Source: Ichthyophthirius multifiliis (Eukaryota > Ciliophora > Oligohymenophorea > Hymenostomatida). From it: a stretch of 54,073 nucleotides of DNA. The DNA lies in assembly GCF_000220395.1 (NCBI RefSeq), contig NW_004086436.1, forward strand, positions 30,256-84,328, written 5' to 3'. The first letter of the stretch is position 1; every line of letters begins with the position of its first letter. The notes beneath the pieces were generated by a model that was not told where the DNA came from, ran no database searches, and saw nothing but the letters and a program-made list of their open reading frames with translations. Below, in pieces: positions 37,609 through 51,366 of the stretch. The position numbers and the translations under genes are program-made.

Positions 37609-38482
37609 AATACTTTGCATTATTAATTAATTTATAGTTAATTTTCTTTAAACTATATACTCTTTTTCTAATTTACTTTCTAAACCAATTTCTTTTGCGT
37701 GCTTTTTAAATGTTTCCATTAGATAATTTTTTCTTTATTAATGCTATTAAAATACCTTTATACAATATATTAATTATAAATTAATAATAAAATATTTAGT
37801 TATTTACTTTTAAATAATTTTAAAAACAAGGGAATTTTTTCATAATAAATTCAATGTTTGAAATTACTTTAATTTTTAAAGAAATAACTAATTATTCAAA
37901 CAAAACTTTTGAAATTATAAATAGAAAATAACTATTAATAAAGCCTATAAAAATATAGGCAATCCAAATCAAATATTCATATTAATTTTAATATATAAAA
38001 ACTGCTAAAATTATAGAAACTAATATTGTTTAGGAAGAAAGTCTATCTATTTTATTAAATATGTCTTTTTAATAAGGTTCCATTTTAATTGAAAGCTTTA
38101 AATAACCAAAGAGAAGTAAAGAAATTATTAAACCTTTAACATTTATATCTTAATCATAGAAATTAAGTGCCAAAATAATACTTGCCTTTAAATATATCTT
38201 TATTATTTCCCAAAAATAAGACTGTTTTTTATACTCCTAATATAAAAAACCAAATTTATATTAAACTTATAATTTTCCCAAATTATCTTTATAAATTCTA
38301 AGTTTGTATAAAAAGAATAATGGAACAACAATAACTACTAAAAACAAAACTGGAAAAACAAAAAAATAACTCCATTATATATAACTTTTGGAAAAACAAC
38401 TATATTTTACATCTCCTTTAATATATTAAATACCTCCAATTTACCTTATAAAATATGAAAATTAATAATATATAAAATTCTA

Positions 38483-38531
<49 letters not shown>

Positions 38532-41500
38532 TTATATATTTATATTATATATATATTTATACTTTACCTACATGAAACTGCTGAAATTAAATAATTTATA
38601 ATAGAAGGTTATGTATATATATATATATAAATAAAAGATACAGTAAATATAGCTTTTTATATTTTAATTCTTTTATATATAGATAATAATAAAAAACCAA
38701 TAAGAAATACGAACAAATAAGCAAAAGGTAAAATACTTTAAATTAACATTCTCCAATACATTACATTTGCATCTTTTTTATAATATAATAACAAGCAATC
38801 TATAGAAAAACTTAATTCCTCTAAAGGACTTCCTAGAGAATTTAAAGATTACTAAAATTTTTCTGGACTTTATAGTTCGAAATTTCTTATTTATGAAACT
38901 AATTATATATATGTAGTTAACATTTTTATTATTACACTCAAATTTGTGTTTTTTAGTAATGGTTTAGTCTTTAATATACCGATTTTTAATAGAATTCTTA
39001 GTTATATTTTACCTTCTATTCCTTTTATTGTATTTTTAACAGATTAAAGCAATACTATTAGCGTATATGTGCTTATAAAGAACAATTTTACACCATTATT
39101 TTATATTTCGGAGCATTTTCCGCAACTAAATCGGCTACCAGAGGCCCATTTTTCACCATTTCTTACTCCATTATTATCACAGCTTTCACATAAAGCACCC
39201 ATATGACCCTCTGAGCATAAATTAAAGTCCCAATGAGGACCTCCTAGGCAATTAGCTTGCAAATTTTTACATAATTATATACTATCCTAGTACTTAGAAC
39301 GTCTCCAATAACCTTATTAAATGTCTAAAATATCACCTCCTGGACATTATTTTAAGCCTGTTTATGGGCATTTTTTACATATGGAATCTTTGGGGTCTAA
39401 AGAGTAGGTTTAAGGGGGACATTTAATACATTTGGAAATTTCTTATTGAAAAATTTAACCAGAAATGCATTTTTTAGTTTAAATGGAAAAATTAAAAGGT
39501 TTGGAAAAAAAAGGAATTTTTAGAGTTAAAAAAGCCTTGTTTATGTAAGGATTTTAGTAAAAAGTCAAACTTTAATATGTATATGAGTTATTTTTATATG
39601 GTAAATATTATTATTATTATTAAAATTGGTCTTTAAGGAGATTTTGAGGGGAAATAAAGATAATTTAGGAAGGTTTTGGGACTATATTATAGGAAGAATA
39701 GGCTATTTATGTATTCTTTTTTTCTAAAAATTATATATAAAGGGTAATTTCTTCGCCAGAGAGTATATTTTGGATTAATATATTGTTATTTTCATCTTTT
39801 TGGGTTATTTTATATGTTTAATTATTAATATTTTCTTAGTTTTATTGAATATAGAAAGCTTATATAGATTAAGGTAAAGTATTTTCGTTTGGGAAATTTA
39901 GATTAGATAAGTTATTTTTTATAGAGGTTTTTTGGTCTTTATTTTCTATTATTATGTTTGTTTTTAAACCTCCATATGCTTTTTAAGAAATGTTTTATTC
40001 TATTCGAGTGTTTTTAAATTAAAAAATAAGGCTTTCTTCGGTAGGATTGTTATTTTATTATATTAAACGATATTATTTTTATATATTTTCAGAGTTATAG
40101 CCTTTTTTTTTAATATTTTAAGATTTTTAGTCAATTTTTTATATATTTTTAGGTTTTTAGACTACTTTTTATATATTTTTTGATTTTTAGTTTATTTCTT
40201 GTATATTTTTATATTCATTTTAGAAATTTTCATATTTTTAATCTATTTTTTAGTTTATTTTTCGGTCTTTTTTTTAGTTTATTTATTGGTTTATTTTTTG
40301 GTCTACTTTTCGGTCTATTTTTTGGTCTGTTTTTTTGTCTTTTTTTTGGTTTATTTTTTGGTCTATTTTTCGGTCTATTTTTTGATCTATTTTTTCATTG
40401 TTTTTTTCTAAAAAACGCAAATTTTAATCATTTTTTTAAAGAAAATCCATATATAAAGCACCTCCGAATTCTTAAGCTGAATTTTTTAAAAAAATCGAGG
40501 AAGTAATAAAAAATTATAATAAAGAATTTCCCTCAATTTATTAAAAAAAGACACATGACCCATTTTAAGAAAAATTATTTAAAAAATATGTTTTTTCTAT
40601 AGTATTTTTTTAAAAAGATAAAATATAAAAAATTCCTTTATTTTAACTTTTTATATATTAAAAAAGACTATTTTAGATGAAATTTTCGTTATTTTTTTCC
40701 AAAAAAAAGACTCCTTGGGTACAATATAGGCATTCTATATTAGAAAAAAAAGCTTTATTTAATCTAAAAAAATTGGGACTTTTTTTGACATAAATTAGAT
40801 TTTCACTATTTTCTGGTATTTTGATTTCCTTAAAAACCAAATTTTATATATCTAGGTCTGTATTTTCGAAAAAAAAGAAAGGCTTTTCATTTAGATTTAT
40901 TTAAATTTGTTAAAAAAGGTTATTTTAGGCATTAAATTGGACATTTTTTATATCGAAAAAAGTCTGGGAAAATTACGAGTTTAAAATTTAGTTAAAATCA
41001 AAGGAAAAAGAGCAATTTTAAATTTAAAAAAGAGCCTTTTTTTCAGTTTTTTCTTATTTATTTTTAATCTAAAAAAAATTATTTTTCAAAAAAAAAATTC
41101 TTCCTTCTTTTTTAAAAAAACCTTAAATAATATAAAAAAAAATATTCGAAAAAATATTTTTTTCAATAGTTATTTATATTTTTTATTCATTTTCTAAAAA
41201 ATAAACGAAAAAAGCCCACCAGAAAAATTCTTAGTGTTTATATCTTCGAATATACATTAAGATATTATTATTTATAGTTCACTTTAAGAGTTTTGGATAT
41301 CTATGAGACCTTTTTAAGCCTCTATATTTTAAAAAATTACACTTTGAAAACTTATATATGGTTCTTGAGGGTATATTTAAAATATTTAAATACTTATAGA
41401 GGCTTCTTTTGAATTTTCGAATAATGTTTAAGATATTTAGAAGGTTTAACAAGTTATTTATAATATAGAATAGGATTATTAAATGTTTAATTATTCAAAA

Positions 41501-44500
41501 GAGGCAAATTTAGAATCTATTATTTTCAAAAAATATAGGTTTGCGAATATTATGGGAGTATTTTAAGAATAAAAAGAGTCGAAATGGGTATTTTAGATAA
41601 ATAAGAGTGAGTTTAAAGAATTAATATATAAAAAACTAGCTGAAAAAGAATTCTTTAAGGGTATATTTTTTTAAAATAAAAAAATTCTAAATTTTTAAAT
41701 TTTCTAAAATAATTCTAAAAAATTAAAAGGTAGAAAAAAATAATGGGGAAATATTCAAAATTTAAGAATTGGTTTAAATAGTGAAAATATTAATAAATTT
41801 AGTTTATAAAAAAATTATGTAAGGATTTTATTGTTATTAGTATATTTTATTATCTTGGTAGTTTTAAAATATATAGTAATCTATATTATCTTATATATAA
41901 TATTCATTATCTTCATATGTTTAATCTTATTATTACTCTATATTTTAAGAATATGAAAGATCATTATTAGTGATTTCTATCAAATTCTAAATATGATATA
42001 TATGAATATGTTAATATTAAATTTAGTTTTTAAAAATATGATAAATATAAAAAAATGAAAATAATTTATATTAAATATATATATATATATATATTTATTA
42101 TTTTACTTAATTTTATAAATATTAATTTTTAAAGATAGAATTTTAAATTATTAATCTTTTTTTAATTTAAGATATTTGAAATATAGTATTAGTAAATTAA
42201 TCTTCTTAAATATTATTATTTTTATCATTATAAAAATTATATTTTTTATTATTTTTTGAATCTTTTTAGAAAAAAATACAATTTTTAATTTCAATTGAAA
42301 TTGCATTTAAAACATTTAATAGAATTGGTTTATTTTGTGAATTTTATGTGCCTGAAATTTATATAATTTCATTTTAAAATTAAATATTTTATAAAATTAG
42401 TAATTCAACATTAGAAATATTAAATAAATATTTTTCAATATAATTAATTGATATATCTATTTATAAATTATTATTTTTTAAATAAATATAAATTAATATA
42501 TATGTATATATATTAAATATATATATATATATTTTATTTACTAAAAATTTATCCGTTAATTAATTTTATTATTGATTTTTTATTAAATTTATTCTATAAA
42601 AAAAATGGGTATTTAGTATTTTTAAAGCATACATTTTCTATTGAAAAGTTTTCTATTATAAATTATGGTTAACTTTAATATTATTCTAAATAACTATTAT
42701 TAGGAAATGAAAATATTTAAATAGGATAATAAGTACATTCTTCTTTATTTTCTAATTATTTATTAATCTAAAAGTTTTTTATATGTATATTAAATGCAAT
42801 AAATAGAGGTTAATCATCATGATTTTACAAAAAAATTTATTTATAAATGTGTATATTTTCTATATAAAGATTATTAATATTACTTGAGTTTATTATTTAT
42901 GATGAAAACCATATATTTTCATATATATAGATATTCTTAATTTATAAAAAATATAAAATTTAATTATTTTCTTTATAAGATGACTAGAAATCAGTAAAAA
43001 TTTGCGATTAGAAAAATTAATTATTACAAAATGAAAAATTTTAAAGGTAAATTTAAGAATTAAAAAATTGAAAAATTATAAAATTTTGAAAATAGTTTTT
43101 AAAAAATAGAATTTTTTTAAATTAGAAAAAAACTTTTTTTTTTTTTTCAGTTTAAATAAATTCGAACAAGTTTTTTTCTTTTTAAAAATAAAAATTTTTA
43201 ACTTAAAAATCTTCCAAAAAAAGCTCTTTTAAATTCCTTATTTTTATTTGAGGATTTAATAAAATTTATTCATTTTTTAAAATCTTTATATCCATTCCAC
43301 TATCGAATTCAACTTTTTCCATATATATTTACTTCTCAATACCCTCTTAATCAAATATTAATTAAATATGTTCCATTTAAATATTTCTCTATATCAATAT
43401 ATATGGAAAAAACTTTATTTTTTCTATTATAAATCTATTAAATCCTTCAAATTATATACTATTTCGAATAAAAAACTTAAATTTTATTATCCTATATTTC
43501 CATTTTATATATCTAAAGATTTAAATTAAAATGAAATTTATTCTAAATTCATTATATTTCTCATTATTTTAGTTGATATTAATACTTTTTAGTTAAAAAT
43601 ACATACATTTTCTTATTTAATATATTAATTTTAATATTTTTAATTAGGTATAACTAATAATTCGAAATCTATTTAAGTAAAATTTTCTTCATTTAAAATG
43701 TAAAAATAATCTCTTTATTTTATAAAAAATATATAAAAAGGAATATAAATAAAAAAAAAAATATAAATATAAAAAAATATATTAATAAATATTTAAAAAA
43801 ATATATATATATAATATAAATTTAAAGATATATATATAAAGTTATAAAAATAATATATATAAATATATAAATATATATATAAATATTTATATATATATAT
43901 TTATATATATATACATATTTTTATGTATTTTTATTTGTATATATATATTTTTTTTTCTTTACTATTAAAAATCATCAAATTCATTAAAATGTATATCTAT
44001 TATATTATTTTCATTCATTTTTTCTAAAAAAAGACTCTAGATTATATATTTTCAATATTTAAGAAATTTTATTATTTTGCATAGTATTAATAATATTTAT
44101 TTTAATCATTTTCCATTTCTAAATTTTCAATATCTTTTAAACTTCTGCAGTCTAATATTTTTTATATTTTTAGAATCCTTTTACAGTTTTCTCCTTTTTA
44201 ACAAATTGTACATTACCCTACTTTATTATTAAAATAAATATTTTTTGAATTTTCTTATGCAAAACATGAATATCCCAATCCCCCCTTATAATCTCTCCTG
44301 TTACATAAATCTTAAGGCTATACACATCTAACACATTATTTTATAAAAGGTTAAAAAAGTTCGTTTTATCCCAAAAACTAGAAAAAAAAGATATTTCTTG
44401 TCTTTATTTCTTCTTCTGATTACTCCCTACATGAGGCACAATAACGAGGGCATTTAAAGCATTAACTTGGGTTGTTTTCATTAACATTTTAGCTAATTAA

Positions 44501-44909
44501 AATTACATTTTAGGGTGATATTTGGAAGGGTAAAAGTTGACAAGAATCACAAAAAGCTTAATAATTTTAAAGAATACATCCATTGTAAAAATTCCTTAAA
44601 TTTTTTTAGCAAGCATTATTAATTTAACAAAAAGAAGAATTTAAACAATTTCTAAAAATTTTTTTATCTAAACATTTTTCACATACAGGATTCACAAATT
44701 CTATATTAAATTTTTTTTCCAGATTTTCAAATTATTTAGGCATCTCATAGTATAGAAAATGCGTAAAATTCTAACCAGTAAAAGGATTTAAACGAGAACA
44801 TTATTTACATTCATAAACATTTTAATTTTAATTACTGGGTAAGCTATTAAAACAAGAAATACACCCATATTTTATTGATGGAGTAAATCCTAAAATAAAT
44901 ATAAATAAA

Positions 44910-44965
<56 letters not shown>

Positions 44966-45264
44966 AAAACATATATTTATATATATAAACCTTCATCACA
45001 TCTTATACATATGGGTTAAATTTACTAATTTATATCATAATAATAATAAAAACTTAAACAAAATAATATATTTATATTTTGCACAGAAATATCGCATTTT
45101 CTAAAAAAAGAATATTATATTAATTATAAATAATTATATATATTTTTATATATATAAAATAACCTTTAAGTAATTTCTAAATCTATATTAAATCCTGAAT
45201 TTATACATTCTAAACATGCAAAATCCTTTTAATTTTATTATTATTCAATTTAAATACAATATAA

Positions 45265-45305
<41 letters not shown>

Positions 45306-46201
45306 CTTTATTATTTAGTTATAAGTTATTTATTTAAATACATTTACCTTCACTAGATATAATATAGAATATATTACCATTTATATGATTTTTACATTAA
45401 ATACATTTTTTTATAAATGAATTTTTTTTTCTATATATTTTAGTTTATTTTTTAAAGTAAAGTATTTATTTGGTCCTTATAATTCACCAAAATAACAATG
45501 AGAACAATTTTCTAAATCACAAATTTCGCAATTTCCGTTAAAAGAAACGAAAAAATTTTATTCGCAGGAAATACAAAATTTTATAAAATTCTCAAAATCT
45601 TCGACTATAAAAGTTGATAAAGATTGATTCTGTAATGAAAAAGAGTCTTTTTTGATATAAAAGCATGCTAAACAATATTATTAGCATGTTTCGCATTCTT
45701 TTAAGTCCAAAGAAGGGATAAAATAACTGTTATTTTCTTCACATTTTGTACATCTGGGTATTATATTATTTATTTTTTGGCTTTCTTAGGATTAGTATTT
45801 ATACCATTCGTTCTATTTTTATGATAAATTTAAATCTATATTTCCATAAAAGCATTCTAGACAGTTTTAGATTAAATCAGAACATTTTATACATTAAAAA
45901 TTTGAATATAAAGCATATCCTTTTTAACAATCTAAGCATTTATCTGAAAAACACTAAACACAATTTTCTGGACAATAAATAATATAATTTTATATTTGAT
46001 ATGAATTTTTTTAAATTTTTATATAATTTAAATTTGTATTAAAATTTTTAATAATAATATTTGGGTTAGGAATATAATCATAGTCACATTTTTAATTTTC
46101 TGAAAATTATTATTAATCTAAATAGCAATTAGCGCATTAGATTTAATCTTATTATGAATTTTCTTAAAAAAAAGGACTTTATAAATATATAATATAAATA
46201 A

Positions 46202-46246
<45 letters not shown>

Positions 46247-46520
46247 GATAATTTAATTTATATTTGTATATTTATACCATTTAATACATATATATGTCTA
46301 TTCAGATGTTAAATATTAATAATAACCGAAAATACAATTCAAACATGATTTTATATCTATACATTATGAACAACCTTATGGGCAGTCTTTATTTTATTCA
46401 TTATGAGATTGTGTATAAATTCTTTATTATACAAATATATTTTTAATTTATTTATATTTTTTTAAGGAAAATAAACCCTTGTAATTCTATATCAAAATAA
46501 GGAATTTTAATAGATTTCAT
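37397..46520 (-). CDS. giant Cys-rich, repeat-rich transmembrane surface protein
   Basis: One gene of about 9.1 kb, more than 2500 residues, ATG 46520 to TGA 37399-37397. From the N-terminus: furin-like Cys repeats (CPQGCSQCIDIKSCLNC, then CPENCVQC) to about 44160; a long Asn/Ile/Phe-rich repeat region resembling outer-membrane beta-helix repeats (NSAQEFGGALY, NSEN, FxxN units) to about 39500; an EGF-like cluster (CPGGDILDIQQGYWRRSKY, NLCSEGHMGALCESCDNNG); then a TM block with SCRQIGGIQYIKGD and many TM helices. This architecture matches a ciliate family of large putative transmembrane proteins. Introns seen include 43713-43962, 41230-41282 and 38445-38567. Four single-base frame breaks sit beside homopolymers (about 45422, 44026, 43407-43423, 41666-41684). 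Confidence 0.82.
37559..37597. repeat. (TA)n tract in an intron near the 3' end of the giant gene
   Basis: Dinucleotide run inside the last intron of the minus-strand gene; similar TA tracts fill introns near 44921-44956 and 46205-46242. Confidence 0.8.
40241..40395 (-). repeat. 12-nt tandem repeat encoding KIDQ/KINQ units
   Basis: Degenerate 12-nt periodicity; read on the minus strand it gives KIDRKIDQKINQKK, then DQKIDRKVDQKINQ and similar four-residue units. It adjoins related but more divergent units up to about 40100. It probably expanded by slippage inside the giant surface-protein gene. Confidence 0.85.
45268..45306 (-). repeat. (AAT)n coding microsatellite (poly-Asn)
   Basis: In frame between KCIQINNLQLNNKD and LYCIQIEQQQ of the giant surface protein, encoding about 12 Asn. 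Confidence 0.85.
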
Positions 46521-47170
46521 TTTTTTAATTATTTAATATATGATGATTAAAAATATTATTTTTTAGATTTAATACATATTTTTTTTTAAAAAAAATATGA
46601 TTATATTATTATTATTTTTTTTATTAAATATATAGTTAATAAAAAAAAAAATCTTATAAAATATTTTAATAAATTTATTAAGTTTTTAGATTTTTTAAAT
46701 TTATAAAAGATATGTTTTTAATATTTTTAATGTAAATATTTAAAATAAAAATATATATGTTTCTTAAAATAATAGTTTATTATTAGTTTTTTTTAAAAAT
46801 ATATATATTTATATTTTTAAATATAGAAAATAAAAATTAAATATTATTTTATTATAAGTAAATATATATTATAAAAATTTAATTATATATATTGAAATTA
46901 AAATAATTATTTATTATAAAAATATATAATAAAAATATTATTACAAAATATAAAATCATTATGTTTAATTATAAATTTAAAAATAAATTTTAAAATTTTT
47001 AATAAATAAAATATTAGAATTATATTGCATATAAAGGATAATTTTAAAAAATATATAATAAAACTAAAAATATAATATATAAATTTAAAGAAAAATAAAT
47101 AAATAAATGATATTAAAATATTTTTAATATATATATTAAAAAAAATATAAATAAATTAATTTAAATATAA

Positions 47171-47230
<60 letters not shown>

Positions 47231-48075
47231 TTTTATATATATTTATATTAGTTTTAACTATTTATATATATTCATTTCAAATTATTATATATTTTTTTTT
47301 TTTTTAATGTTAATTTATATTTTACTTTTTTTTTTATATATATTTATTATATTTGATTTTTTTTTATATTTATATTTATTAATCAATTATCTTTTTTTTT
47401 TTGAATAGTTTATATTATTTTAAATTTATTATATAAAATTTTAATCAATTTATTAAAATAAAAATATATTATAATTATTATCATTTATATTAAAATGATA
47501 TATATTGAATATTTTATATTTTAAAATAAAATTTAACGAATTTCAATTTATTTATAATTATAAAATATATTTATTTTTTTATTATATTTACAAAACATTA
47601 TATTAATTATATTTAATTAATCAAATAATATAATCATATTATTTTTTATTTAAATTATTTTTATTATTTTTCATATTTTATTTAGTCTTTTAATTTTAAT
47701 ATTTAATATATTTTAAAAATACAGTTAATAAACATAAATTAAAAAGAATTTTTTATAAACTTAAATATTAATTGCTTTTTTTATTAATTAGTATAATATA
47801 TTACATTGACTATCCATTAAACTATATTTTTAAAAAATTTTTTTTTTAATGATTTTTAATTTTAATTTTTTTACTTTGTTTTTTATTATTATATTTATGT
47901 TTAAAGAAAAATAAATAAAAAACAAACATTCTAAAGTTTTTGGACTTACATTATTTTTTAAATAATATTTTAATTAAATTTTTTAACTTTTTTTTATTTA
48001 GATTTAATTATATTAATAAATTGATTTTTTATTAATTTAAATAAACGTATATTTTTAATCTAAATAAATAAAAAA
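46521..48075. other. A/T intergenic region with long (TA)n
   Basis: Divergent flank between the giant minus gene and the SHIPPO gene. Holds a long TA run at about 47173-47224. No coding signal seen. Confidence 0.65.
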
Positions 48076-48140
48076 ATGGTTTACTAATATACAATAGCCT
48101 AATCAGAAAGAAAAAGTTTATATTATTTTTTTATTAAATT

Positions 48141-48176
<36 letters not shown>

Positions 48177-48912
48177 GAAGAAAAACCTATTAATTAAACT
48201 CCAGGACCAGGAACATATACTATATAATAAAAAAAGTCTTTTTCTAAATCTAATATTGGGAATTCTTAAAGAGTTGATATTGCAAATATAACAATAAGTC
48301 CTGGTCCTTGTTATTATAAAATAAAGGAAAATTATGATTCTTAAGTATTTTTTTTTTTATAAATTATTTATTTATTAATAATTTATTTTTAGAAATAAAG
48401 GAGTCCTAAATACACATTTGGAATAAAAAAATATACTTTAAATAAAGAAAATTTTCCAGATCCTTATACATATTAAATTGAAAAAATAAATTTAAATAAA
48501 AAACCGGCTGTTACTATTAGTTTGAAATTAAAAGAATTAGATCCATTTAAAATTAAATCATTTCCAGGACCTGGACATTATGAAATATAAAATTTCAAAA
48601 ATAAATAAATAGCAAATTAGTTAGAAAAAATTTATTTGATTTTTTATTAATAAAAATATAATATTTAGATTTGGAACATAATAAAAATATAAAGAAAAGC
48701 TAAATTGTTTACCTGGACCAGGATATTATTTAGATAATTAATATAAATGCAAATCTCATATATATAAATTTGCAAAAGAAAAAAGAAAAGAGAATTTTAA
48801 TTAATAAACGAATTAAAGTTTAGAAAAAAATAGAGGTCCAGGAGTAAAAAAAATATAAAATCATGACATATAAAATATAATTATATATTTAATATATATG
48901 AATATATATATA

Positions 48913-48956
<44 letters not shown>

Positions 48957-49844
48957 TTTATATTACTTATTAATTTTTTATATAATAAATATATATAAAT
49001 TTAAAAAGAATTATTTTTTTATTTTCATAATATATTATTTTTTTGATTATTTTTTATTAATTTGATTGATAATGATTATATATATTTTATTCTATAATTA
49101 ATAGTAAATATAAATACTGAATAATACATTTTTCCTTCTCCAAATAGTTATTTTCCTAAAAATACCTTTGTTTAAAAAATTTATAAGTCTATAAAATTCC
49201 TTAGGCAAAATCTTTGAGTCCTAAAAATATTTCTCCTGGACCAGGAAAATATTATATAAAATTAAACGCTGTAAAATTTCATTCTCCTAAATATGCTGTT
49301 GGTAAGAGTTAAAGACCAAGTATTAATTTTACAAAATTTCATACACCTGGACCTGGAAGTTATAATAAAGAGAATTATTTTGTTGGAAATGGACCTTAAT
49401 ATACAATAGCAGGTAAATTAGAATATATAGACAGTAATAAAGGTTTTCCTGGACCTAATTAATATTATATTTAAAAGTGTTTAAATTCGTTTAGTTAATC
49501 TAATTCTTAATTTGGATTTTCAAATAGATAATTTATAAGTTAATTAAATAGAAATCCTGTAATTTTGTTAAAATTTAATTTATATATTTATATTTAAAAA
49601 GGGACCTGGTAATTATAATATTGATATGAAAAATAAACAAGGAAAATAATTTTAATTTGGAAAAGAATAAAAATTTTATAAGAATTATAATTTTAATCCT
49701 GGTTTTTATATATTAATATATATAAGTATATATTTATTTATATTTAAATTAATAGGGCCAGGGTAGTATAATGTAAAAGAATTCCATAAGGATTATCCCT
49801 AATATGTTATACAAGGAATATAAGAAATATAGGAAAAATATTGA
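48076..49844 (+). CDS. SHIPPO-repeat (ODF3/CIMAP-like) axonemal protein
   Basis: At least seven PGPGxY-type repeats: TPGPGTYTI, SPGPCYYKI, FPGPGHYEI, LPGPGYYLD, SPGPGKYYI, TPGPGSYNK, NPGPGNYNI and NPGPGQYNV. These define the SHIPPO/STPGR family found in sperm tails and as microtubule-associated or inner proteins of cilia. About 400 residues. Introns: 48116-48174, 48345-48392, 48620-48668, one of about 250 nt from about 48846 to 49103, one near 49560-49602 and one near 49711-49755. Around 49190-49200 the reading shifts by one base between YFPKNTFVQKIYK and PQAKSLSPKN, probably a base-count error beside an A4 run. Stop TGA 49842-49844. Confidence 0.9.
48142..48173 (+). repeat. poly-A tract (32 nt) inside SHIPPO intron 1
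   Basis: The A run leads directly into the AG acceptor, as in kinesin intron 3. Confidence 0.9.
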
Positions 49845-50079
49845 AAGTGATTAAATGTTTAATATAGATTTTTCATTAATTATATATATATTTAAAAAAT
49901 AAATAAATAAACATAAAAAAATTTAAATAAATATATGATATATATATATATAATTATATATTTTAATTATATATTAATATATATTTTATTTTAAATAATA
50001 TTTATAAATAAAAAAAAGTTATATATTTATTAAAAAATATTTTATTCAATAAAAAATTATTATATTAAAATAAAATAAA

Positions 50080-50532
50080 ATGTCTTTTTTATCATATCCT
50101 ATTTATTCGTAATATAATAGGCATTTAAATTTTCATTCATAATATGAAAATAAATAGAATACAATAAAATAATAAAACTATTTGAATCTAAATTATTTTT
50201 CATAATATGAATAACAATAAAACTATAATTTAAATTTACTTACTAAATAAGAAAACATAAAACAAAAAAATAAAAACGAAATAAAAACAGTAAAATTTTA
50301 AAACAATCCATTATTATAATTACAAAATAATTAAAATACATAAGTTAAAAGCGATTTACCTTCTGATTAATGTTATTATTGTATTAATAAAATTCCTTCA
50401 GATTTATAATTTTCTAATTTTGACTAATTCCATAATAAAGAATATATAAATAAATACAAAAATTAAATTAAATAAATATATATAGAAGAAAAGTATGATA
50501 ATAATATTATAGATTAAATAAATAATATAAAA

Positions 50533-50593
<61 letters not shown>

Positions 50594-51260
50594 TAATAAT
50601 TAAAATAATAATTAAAAAATTGAAGGGAAAGTATAAACATCAGTGTTTTTTCAAATAAAATTATTGAAGATTTAAATAAAAAGAAGAAGAGATAAGTCCT
50701 ATATATGTAGAAATTGATGAAGATGAAAATGAAAATGAATTAAGTGATGTGCCTTCAAATATTAGTGACGAAGATGAAATTAATATAAATCCTTTGGAAT
50801 ATGTAAATTTTATACAAACTATTGATGTGAAAAGAAATTCAAGACTTATATTCAAATTTACAAATTTAATTAAAGATTAAAAATAGAAAAATTAAATAAT
50901 TAAAGATAATAAATAATATTAAGCAGAATAAAATGCTTTATTTTTTGCTAAAAAATTATAATTAAAAACTAAAGAAAAAATATTTGTGATAATTATTTAT
51001 ATATTTTTTATTTATTATTTAATAAAAAATAAAAAAGTTAAAGATAAATAAGTAAACGTTTAAAATTTTGATGATATTTCCTAAAAATTAGATAATAATT
51101 AATATTAAAAAAATATAAACAATGAGGATTTATAGATATTTAAAGGTTTTTATTTTTAAAAAAATTATTAACATATTTTTAATTAGAAAATTAATAAAAT
51201 GAATTGTAAACATATATTTAAAGACTAAATGATATTTAATAGAAATTATATAAAAGATGA
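50080..51260 (+). CDS. unknown acidic, Asn-rich protein
   Basis: ATG 50080 to TGA 51258-51260. N-terminal half is Asn/Gln/Lys rich with a Cys pair (CYYCINKIPSDLQ) and an (AAT)n-encoded poly-Asn tract. A 39-nt intron (50631-50669) restores the frame for an acidic segment (PIYVEIDEDENENELSDVP) and a likely folded part (LEYVNFIQTIDVKRNSRLIF). A 41-nt intron (51146-51186) gives the end DIQQKLYKR. The A/T stretch 50975-51026 may be another intron but is one base off phase. No family recognised. It converges on CK2 beta with a gap of about 106 bp. Confidence 0.68.
50533..50592 (+). repeat. (AAT)n coding microsatellite
   Basis: About 20 AAT units, poly-Asn in the frame of the unknown acidic protein. 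Confidence 0.9.
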
Positions 51261-51311
51261 TAATATAAATATATATAATTATTTTTTAAAAAGAAAACTT
51301 TTAATTTAAAT

Positions 51312-51361
<50 letters not shown>

Positions 51362-51366
51362 AATTT

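Noticed and set aside
40180..40506. A standard-code plus-strand ORF of 108 residues rich in LFFGLFFG repeats that looks like a membrane repeat protein.
   Set aside because: It is the antisense of the KIDQ/KINQ 12-nt repeat in the giant minus-strand gene and has no independent support.
47173..47224. Long (TA)n run considered as a cruciform terminator or origin.
   Set aside because: Such runs occur in dozens of introns and spacers here, so position gives no specific meaning.
50404..50640. A minus-strand poly-Ile frame opposite the unknown acidic protein.
   Set aside because: It is just the complement of the (AAT)n poly-Asn tract.
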